Assembly (NCBI RefSeq): GCF_016863135.1
Contig: NZ_BOOH01000003.1
Span: 1-64,000, forward strand
DNA length: 64,000 bases
Direction: 5' to 3'
DNA from: Planobispora longispora
GTDB taxonomy: Bacteria; Actinomycetota; Actinomycetes; Streptosporangiales; Streptosporangiaceae
Position 1 is the stretch's first letter, and each line of letters starts with the position of its first letter. Shown here in pieces: positions 58,174-64,000 of the stretch. Made by a program: the position numbers and the translations under genes. Under the pieces are notes generated by a model that made no database searches, was not told the origin of the DNA, and saw nothing but the letters and a program-made list of their open reading frames with translations.

Positions 58174-59349
58174 TCAGGCGCCCCAGCCCGCCTGGGCGCC
58201 GCCGACGCGCTCGGCGACGATCCTGCCGGCGTAGCCCGAGCGGGCGTAGGCGGCCATCGGGTCGGGATCCAGGCCCGCCCGGCGGCGCAGCCCGGCCAGG
58301 ATCGGGCGCACGTCGGTGGCGTAGGCGTCCATCAGCACCGCGTTGGCGCCCAGCACGTCACCGGCGGCCTGGGCGCGCGCCAGCGCCTCCCGGTCGACCA
58401 GCAGCGCCTTGGCGGTGGCCTCCTGCACGTTCATCACCGACCGGATCTGGCCGGGGATCTTCGGCTCGACGTTGTGGCACTGGTCGAGCATGAACGCCAC
58501 GCCCGCCTCCGGCTCCAGGCCGCCGCCCCGGACCACCTCGAACATGATCCGGAACAGCTGGAAGGGGTCGGCGGCCCCGGCCATGAGGTCGTCGTCGGCG
58601 TAGAAGCGGGAGTTGAGGTCGAAGCCGCCGAGTTTGCCCTCGCGCAGCAGGAACGCCACGATGAACTCGATGTTGACGCCCGGGGCGTGGTGCCCGGTGT
58701 CCACCACGACCTGGGCCTTGGGGCCCAGGCGCAGGCAGTGGGCGTAGGCGGTGCCCCAGTCGGGCACGTCGGTGGCGTAGAAGGCCGGCTCGAACAGCTT
58801 GTACTCCAGCAGGAACCGCTGCCCCTCCCCCAGCCTGCCGTACACCTCGCCCAGCGCCTCGGCCAGCCGGTCCTGGCGGGCGCGCAGGTCGTCCTGGCCC
58901 GGGTAGTTGAGGCCGTCGGAGAACCACAGCTTGAGCGTGCCGGAGCCGGTGGCGTCCATGATGTCGACGCACTCCAGCAGATGGTCGACCGCCTTGCGGC
59001 GCACCCCGGCGTCGGGGTTGGTGACGCTGCCCAGCTTGTAGTCGTCGTCCTAGAAGACGTTGGAGTTGATCGCGCCGATGCCCACGCCCAGTCCCCGGGC
59101 GTGGCGGGCCAGGTCGGCGTAGTCGTCCACCCGGTCCCAGGGGATGTGCAGCGCCACGGTCGGCGCGGCCCCGGTGAAGGCGTGCACCTGCGCGGCGTCG
59201 GCGATCTTCTCGTACGGGTCGCGCGGCACGCCGGGCTGGGCGAACACCTTGAAGCGCGTGCCGGAGTTGCCGTACGCCCACGAGGGCGTCTCGATGCGCA
59301 GCGCCCCCAGGCGGGCCGCGATGTCCATGGGAGTGCCCGATTCAGTCAA
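58174..59349 (-). pseudogene. rhaI: L-rhamnose isomerase gene interrupted by an in-frame amber codon
   Basis: The reading frame encodes a TIM-barrel L-rhamnose isomerase of about 391 codons (IETPSWAYGNSGTRFKVFAQ; IEFIVAFLLREGKLGGFDLN; FYADDDLMAGAADPFQLFRI). After GIGAINSNVF a TAG (59050-59052) occurs, and the frame continues without shift as DDDYKLGSVTNPDAG. Homologues carry Gln here as a rule, so one C-to-T change (CAG to TAG) explains it. Either the gene is inactive, the stop is read through, or it is a sequencing error. It overlaps the mutarotase gene by 8 bp. Confidence 0.85.
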
Positions 59350-59659
59350 GGTGGAACACCTCTGTCAGAGGCCGCATGCTCTCATCCGGGTTCCCGTCGA
59401 GGCCCGCGAAGAAGGGGGCCATCTCCGCCTGCCAGCGCGCGTTGACCCCGGTGGCGGCCATGCCCTCGCGCGCCTTGCCGAAGTCGTCGGTCTCCAGGTA
59501 GCCGACCAGCAGGCCGTCCTCCCGCAGGAAGAGGGAGTAGTTGCGCCACCCGGTGTCGCGCAGGGCGTCGAGCATCTCCGGCCAGACCTCCGCGTGCCGG
59601 GCACGGTACTCCTCCAGCCGGTCGGGCCGGACCCTGAGCACGAAGCAGATGCGTTCCAT
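59342..59659 (-). CDS. rhaM: L-rhamnose mutarotase
   Basis: This 105-residue ferredoxin-like-fold protein begins MERICFVLRVRPDRLEEYRA and has HAEVWPEMLDALRDTGW and YSLFLREDGLLVGYLETDD, the complete signature of RhaM/RhaU. It interconverts alpha and beta anomers of L-rhamnose to feed the isomerase. It lies between the binding-protein gene and the isomerase gene in the same operon and overlaps the latter. Confidence 0.93.
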   Translation of the reverse strand: MERICFVLRVRPDRLEEYRARHAEVWPEMLDALRDTGWRNYSLFLREDGLLVGYLETDDFGKAREGMAATGVNARWQAEMAPFFAGLDGNPDESMRPLTEVFHLD

Positions 59660-59728
59660 TCACATTCCTCTCCGGGCCCGGTACGGCGCGCGCCCGCGTG
59701 ACGCGCGCCGTACCGGAACGCCGTCACG

Positions 59729-60808
59729 TCAGAAATCGAAGTCGTCGATGTTGTCCTTGGTGAACACCGTCGGCTTGCCGAGCAGGATCTCCCCCTTGGG
59801 CCCGATGGTGTACTCGCCGAGCTTGCCGGCCTTGAACTTCTCGCCCTCGGCGCCGGTGATCTGCCCGGAGGCCAGGGCCGCGGCGGCGTAGCCGGCCAGG
59901 TAGCCGAGGTCGCCCGGGTTCCACAGCTCGAAGCCCTCGATGGTGCCGTCCTTGACGAACTTGCGCAGCTGGTTGGGGGTGCCCAGGCCGGTCAGCTTGA
60001 CCTTGCCCTTGTGCGGCGAGCTCGACAGGTAGCGGGCCGCGGCGGCGATGCCGACCGTGGTCGGGGAGATGATGCCGGCCAGGTCCGGGTAGGAGCGCAG
60101 CAGGCCCTGGGTCTCGGTGAAGGACTTCTGGTCCTCGTCGTTGCCGTAGGCGACCTTGACCAGTTCCATGTCCTTGTACTCGGGCTTGCTCAGCTCGTCC
60201 TTCATGAACTCGATCCAGGTGTTCTGGTTCGTCGCGTTCGGCGTCGCCGACAGGATCGCGATCTTCCCCTTGAAGCCGATCTGCTCGGCCAGCAGCTGCA
60301 CCTCGGTGCGGCCGAGGTCCTCGGCGCTGGCCTGGTTGACGAACAGGTCGCGGCCCTCGGGGGCGGTGTCGGAGTCGTAGCTGACGACCTTGATCCCGGC
60401 CGCCCTGGCCTGCTTGAGCGCGGGCACCACGGCGTTGGGGTCGTTGGCGGAGATGACGATGGCGTCCTGCTTCTGCTGGGTGAGCGTGTTGATGTAGGAG
60501 ACCTGCGAGGAGGCGCTGGCCTCGGACGGGCCGACCTCCTTGCCCTCGCCGCCGACCTCCTTGAGCGCGGCGATCCCTCCCTCGTCCGCGATGGTGAAGT
60601 AGGGGTTGTTGACCTGCTTGGGCAGGAAGGCGATCTTCAGACCCTGCTTGATCGGCGCGTTGGGGTCGGCCGCGGCCGACGAGGCGGGGGCCGCGGGGGC
60701 GGAGGTCTGCTGGGTCACGTCGCTCCTGGTGGTGCCCGCGCACGCGGTGGCCATGAGGGCCAGGCCGGTCAGGAGCGCCAACCGGCGCCAGGGGGTTCTC
60801 GTCGTCAT
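59729..60808 (-). CDS. rhaS: Rhamnose ABC transporter substrate-binding lipoprotein
   Basis: This 359-residue periplasmic-binding-protein type 1 (sugar-binding) protein has a lipobox LMATACAG (Cys at about 23) and a Ser/Ala/Pro-rich linker. The binding domain has GLKIAFLPKQVNNPYFTIAD, QKQDAIVISANDPNAVVPAL and a terminal GEYTIGPKGEILLGKPTVFT. It captures L-rhamnose outside the cell for the RhaTPQ importer. The ATG overlaps the stop of the upstream permease gene. Confidence 0.9.
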   Translation of the reverse strand: MTTRTPWRRLALLTGLALMATACAGTTRSDVTQQTSAPAAPASSAAADPNAPIKQGLKIAFLPKQVNNPYFTIADEGGIAALKEVGGEGKEVGPSEASASSQVSYINTLTQQKQDAIVISANDPNAVVPALKQARAAGIKVVSYDSDTAPEGRDLFVNQASAEDLGRTEVQLLAEQIGFKGKIAILSATPNATNQNTWIEFMKDELSKPEYKDMELVKVAYGNDEDQKSFTETQGLLRSYPDLAGIISPTTVGIAAAARYLSSSPHKGKVKLTGLGTPNQLRKFVKDGTIEGFELWNPGDLGYLAGYAAAALASGQITGAEGEKFKAGKLGEYTIGPKGEILLGKPTVFTKDNIDDFDF

Positions 60809-61914
60809 GGGACCGACTTTCCTTCCGATGGTGTTGGGAGGTGCCGCCGTCGCCGGATCGCCCCCAGGTTCGGCGCCAGCACGGACGCGACGAGCAGCAG
60901 GCCCGTCACGAAGTTGAGGACCTCGTTGGCCACGTCGGCCAGGATCAGCGCGTTGCGCACCACCCCCAGGAGCAGCACCGCCATCAGCACGCCGGGCAGC
61001 GTCCCGCGCCCGCCGAAGATCGACACCCCGCCGAGCAGGACCGCCGCCACCACGGCCAGCTCCAGGCCGACGCCGTTGTCGGCGCGGGCGCTGGCGTAGC
61101 GGAAGGTGTAGACGAGCGAGGCCAGCGCGGCGCAGGCGCCCGAGGCGACGAAGAGCCAGAACTTGATCCGCTTGACCCGGACGCCCGCGAAGTGGGCGGC
61201 CTCCTCGTTGGCGCCCAGCGCGAAGATCGACCGGCCGAGCCCGGTGGCGTGCAGCACCGTCGCGGCCAGCGCGGCCAGGACCGCGACCAGCACGGTCGCC
61301 AGCGGCACCGGGCCGAAGGTCTGGGTGGCCAGGCCGGTGTAGGCGGGCGGCAGGTCGGCCACCGCCTGGTCGCCGAGGATGACGTAGGCCAGGCCCCGGT
61401 AGAGAGCGAACGTCCCGATCGTCACGGCCAGCGACGGCAGCCCGAGACGGGTGACGAGCACGCCGTTCACGGCCCCGCAGAGCGCGCCCGTCAGCAGGCA
61501 GATCGGCATGATCAGCTCGATCGCCAGCCCGGCGTTCCACAGCCACCCCAGCACCGCGCAGGACAGGCCGAGCGTGGAGGCGACCGACAGGTCGATCTCG
61601 GCGGCCACCACCACGAGGGTCATGGTGAGCGCCATCAGGGCGATCTCGGTGGTGTCGAGCAGCAGGAACGACACGTTGGAGGCGTTCGCGAACCCGTCCA
61701 CGCCGGCCGAGGCCCACAGGGTGACCGTGACGAGCAGGACGAGGATCAGTCCCTCCCATCGGCGGATCAGGCGACCGGCCGGATCGCGGGGCGCCGCGGC
61801 GCCTCCTGCGGCCTCACGCGGCATCGCGGCACCTCCTGCGGCGTCACCGGGCTCCACCACGCCTCCTGCGGCGTCACGTGGCATCGCGGCACCTTCCCCG
61901 GCCTCACGCGGCAT
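60805..61914 (-). CDS. rhaQ: Rhamnose ABC transporter permease with decapeptide-repeat N-terminus
   Basis: This 369-residue permease of the ribose/rhamnose (BPD_transp_2) class has about nine hydrophobic segments and the motif VVAAEIDLSVASTLGLSCAV (about 98). GANEEAAHFAGVRVKRIKFW is the cytoplasmic loop that contacts the ATPase. The first 48 residues are unusual: five 10-residue repeats ([48 protein letters not shown]). A later in-frame ATG could be the true start. The gene overlaps both neighbours. Confidence 0.88.
   Translation of the reverse strand: MPREAGEGAAMPRDAAGGVVEPGDAAGGAAMPREAAGGAAAPRDPAGRLIRRWEGLILVLLVTVTLWASAGVDGFANASNVSFLLLDTTEIALMALTMTLVVVAAEIDLSVASTLGLSCAVLGWLWNAGLAIELIMPICLLTGALCGAVNGVLVTRLGLPSLAVTIGTFALYRGLAYVILGDQAVADLPPAYTGLATQTFGPVPLATVLVAVLAALAATVLHATGLGRSIFALGANEEAAHFAGVRVKRIKFWLFVASGACAALASLVYTFRYASARADNGVGLELAVVAAVLLGGVSIFGGRGTLPGVLMAVLLLGVVRNALILADVANEVLNFVTGLLLVASVLAPNLGAIRRRRHLPTPSEGKSVP
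61771..61914 (-). repeat. 30-bp imperfect coding repeat, about 5 copies
   Basis: The 5' end of the rhaQ-like gene consists of about five diverged 30-bp units encoding MPRxAAGGAA-type decapeptides. The repeats carry several in-frame ATGs preceded by purine-rich sequence, so start choice and protein length could vary with copy number. Confidence 0.75.
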
Positions 61915-62971
61915 CGCGGTACCTCCTGCGGCGGAGCGCGGCGGCCACCCGCAGCGCGAGGACGCGGTCCAGGACGATGGCGGTGATGATCAGGGCGCCG
62001 TTGATCGCGGTCTGGGCCAGCGCGTCGACCCGGAGCACCGCCAGCGCGCTGGAGATGCTCGCCAGCAGCACCGCGCCGAGCACCGCGCCGTACACGGTGC
62101 CGCTCCCGCCGAAGATCGCCACCCCGCCGACCACCACGGCGGCGATCACGTCGAGTTCCTTGCCGGTCGCCACGGTGGCGTCGACGGTGCCGAACCGCGC
62201 CGCCCACATGGCCCCCGCGAGCCCGGCCAGCGCGCCGCTGGCCACGAACGCCGCGACGACCCGGCGCCGCACCCGGATGCCCGCCAGCACGGCCGCCTCC
62301 GGGTTGGAGCCGATCGCGTACAGCTCGCGGCCCGGCGGCAGGTTGCGCAGCGCCCAGCCGACGGCCAGCAGCACCGCCAGGGCCACGAGGGCGAGCAGCG
62401 GCAGCCCGAGCACCGAGGCCGAGCCCAGCGCGAGGAAGCCCTCGGGCATGTCGGCGGCGTTCACCTGCCGCCCGCCCGCCCAGGCGTAGTCGACGCCGCG
62501 GAAGGCGTAGAGCGTGCCGAGCGTGGCGACCAGGGCGGGCACCGCGGCCACGCCCACGAGCAGGCCGTTGACCGCCCCGCACAGCGCGCCGAGCAGGACG
62601 CAGCCCGCGATCACCAGGGGAGCCGGCACGCCCGGATGGTCGGCGAGGACCAGCGCGCCGCCGAACGCCGACAGGCCCACGACGGAGCTGACCGACAGGT
62701 CGACGTTGCGGGTGATGACGACCAGGGTCTGCCCGATCGCGAGCACCGCCACGATCGAGGAGTTCAGCAGGATGTCGCGCAGGCTGTCGGGGGACAGGAA
62801 GCCGGGGTTGACGGCGCCGGTGACGGCGAACAGCAGGACGAGCGCCACCACGATGCCGAGCTCCCGCACCCGCGCCACCCGGCTGACGAGCCGGTCGCCG
62901 CGCGGCGGCGGTGCGGGCGCCGCGGCTGACTCCGCGGCCGGCGCCGCGAGCCCGGTCTCCCGGCCGCTCAT
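61904..62971 (-). CDS. rhaP: Rhamnose ABC transporter permease
   Basis: This 355-residue BPD_transp_2-type permease begins with an Ala/Pro-rich cytoplasmic tail, then has about nine hydrophobic segments. The signature is [20 protein letters not shown] (about 78), and the ATPase-contact loop is [20 protein letters not shown] (about 225). It forms a heterodimeric channel with the following permease. Its ATG overlaps the stop of the ATPase gene and its stop overlaps the rhaQ start. Confidence 0.9.
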   Translation of the reverse strand: MSGRETGLAAPAAESAAAPAPPPRGDRLVSRVARVRELGIVVALVLLFAVTGAVNPGFLSPDSLRDILLNSSIVAVLAIGQTLVVITRNVDLSVSSVVGLSAFGGALVLADHPGVPAPLVIAGCVLLGALCGAVNGLLVGVAAVPALVATLGTLYAFRGVDYAWAGGRQVNAADMPEGFLALGSASVLGLPLLALVALAVLLAVGWALRNLPPGRELYAIGSNPEAAVLAGIRVRRRVVAAFVASGALAGLAGAMWAARFGTVDATVATGKELDVIAAVVVGGVAIFGGSGTVYGAVLGAVLLASISSALAVLRVDALAQTAINGALIITAIVLDRVLALRVAAALRRRRYRDAA

Positions 62972-64000
62972 GCCGCGCCCCTTCCGGTGGCGGCCGCCAT
63001 CACGCTCTCCTCGGTCGCCTCCGCCCGGGGGATGTCGGCGACCAGCCGGCCCTCGTGCATCACCAGCACCCGGTCGGCCATGCCGAGCACCTCGGGCAGC
63101 TCCGAGGAGATCATCAGCACGGCGACGCCGCCGGCCGCCAGCTCCGACAGCAGCCGGTGGACCTCGGCCTTCGTCCCGACGTCGATGCCGCGCGTCGGCT
63201 CGTCCACGATGAGCACCGACGGCTTCCTGGCCAGCCACTTGGCCAGGACGACCTTCTGCTGGTTGCCCCCGGACAGCACGCCGACCGGGTCGGCCAGCCG
63301 GGCGAACTTCAGCCGCAGCCGCACGGCCCAGTCGTGGGCCCGGGCGCGTTCGGCCGCCCGTGAGATCAGCGGGCCGCGCCGTACGGCCGGGAGCCCGGCC
63401 AGCGCGATGTTCCGCTCGATCGACAGGTCCATGATGAGCCCCTGCTGGCGGCGGTCCTCGGGGACCAGCGCCAGTCCGGCGGCCATGGCCGCGGACGGGC
63501 TCGCGGGCCGCAGCCGCCGCCCGCCGACCTCGACCCGCCCCGCGTCCGGGCGGTCGACGCCGAAGACCGCCCGGGCGACCTCGCTCCGCCCCGCCCCCAC
63601 CAGGCCGGCCAGCGCGACGACCTCGCCCGCGCGCACCTCGAAGGAGACGTCGGTGAACACGCCCTCGCGGGTCAGCCTGCGCACCGCGAGCGCCACCTGC
63701 CCGGGTACGGTGTCCAGCTTGGGGAACAGGGCCTCCGGCTCCCGTCCGACCATGCGCCGCACCAGGTCGTCGGGGGTCATGTCGGCGATGAGGTCACCGG
63801 AGACGAAGGCGCCGTCCCGCAGCGTGGTGACCCGCCGGCAGAGCTCGAAGATCTCCTCCAGCCGGTGGGAGACGAACAGCACCGCGCAGCCCCGCGCGCG
63901 CAGCGCCTCGACCACGCCGAAGAGCCGGGCGACCTCGTTGCCGGACAGCGCCGCCGTCGGCTCGTCCATGATGAGTACCCGGGCGTCGCGCGACAGCGCT
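62968..64000 (-). CDS. rhaT: Rhamnose/sugar ABC transporter ATP-binding protein (5' end beyond window)
   Basis: The visible 343 codons start inside the first ATPase domain ([13 protein letters not shown] Walker [22 protein letters not shown] loop). A complete second domain follows, with degenerate P-loop [18 protein letters not shown], signature [19 protein letters not shown] and [19 protein letters not shown]. This duplicated layout is typical of RhaT/RbsA/MglA importers. It energises L-rhamnose uptake with the two permeases downstream. The N-terminal domain start is cut off by the window edge. Confidence 0.92.
   Translation of the reverse strand, partial: ALSRDARVLIMDEPTAALSGNEVARLFGVVEALRARGCAVLFVSHRLEEIFELCRRVTTLRDGAFVSGDLIADMTPDDLVRRMVGREPEALFPKLDTVPGQVALAVRRLTREGVFTDVSFEVRAGEVVALAGLVGAGRSEVARAVFGVDRPDAGRVEVGGRRLRPASPSAAMAAGLALVPEDRRQQGLIMDLSIERNIALAGLPAVRRGPLISRAAERARAHDWAVRLRLKFARLADPVGVLSGGNQQKVVLAKWLARKPSVLIVDEPTRGIDVGTKAEVHRLLSELAAGGVAVLMISSELPEVLGMADRVLVMHEGRLVADIPRAEATEESVMAAATGRGAA

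Overview
The window is GC-rich DNA with actinobacterial codon use, dense operons with ATGA or TGATG junctions, GTG and TTG starts, ANTAR and SARP regulators and an ECF41 sigma factor. This fits a filamentous actinomycete, most likely of the Streptosporangiales. That placement is inferred from gene content only. There is no rRNA, CRISPR array, replication gene or intact mobile element. The only RNA gene seen is a tRNA-Pro.

Layout: (1) 0.1-2.4 kb: an ECF41 sigma factor followed by an NADH-dehydrogenase-like flavoprotein. (2) 2.7-7.3 kb: isolated genes, including an HTH/NB-ARC/TPR regulator, and a low-GC intergenic patch. (3) 7.4-18.6 kb: a one-directional block of AraC regulator, two paralogous esterases, acetate-transporter-like protein, amidohydrolase, isochorismatase-like hydrolase, DoxX, Dps, alpha/beta hydrolase and CPH-type P-type ATPase. 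(4) 18.8-34.6 kb: an accessory zone with an FG-GAP protein, decayed genes (Tn3 and IS5-like transposases, kdpD, a CBS/ion-transporter chimera), a TrkH K+ transporter, a two-component system, a MarR/PEP-utilising-enzyme pair, a CPA1 antiporter and a secreted TAP-like peptidase. It ends at a tRNA-Pro. Four copies of a conserved 24-nt sequence lie in this zone. Three are 26-40 nt upstream of start codons of ion-transport or membrane genes, and the copy before the antiporter sits inside a closed stem.

(5) 34.8-45.8 kb: core-like genes. These are a tandem pair of related coiled proteins, a type II NADH dehydrogenase, a partner-switching stress module (anti-sigma kinase, SigB/F/G-type sigma factor, STAS antagonist, GAF-ANTAR protein, PP2C-like protein with altered metal ligands, MEDS-HATPase protein) and a GT4 glycosyltransferase with a SigB-like promoter.

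(6) 46.0-53.0 kb: the most novel candidate. A 63-residue peptide with eight cysteines is followed by a MauE-like membrane protein, a TlpA/MauD-like thioredoxin, an ABC exporter, an S26 signal peptidase and a large SARP-NB-ARC-TPR regulator. Upstream of the peptide gene are four CTACG boxes at exact 11-bp spacing, which is SARP-operator geometry. I read this as a SARP-controlled system for oxidative folding, cleavage and export of a disulfide-rich peptide.

(7) 53.1-58.1 kb: PaiB-like protein, AAA+ ATPase behind an RBS-masking hairpin, and a divergent EamA transporter/MocR regulator pair. (8) 58.2-64.0 kb: an L-rhamnose uptake and isomerisation operon on the minus strand (ATPase, two permeases, binding protein, mutarotase, isomerase). 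The isomerase gene carries an in-frame amber codon. The ATPase gene runs off the window edge.
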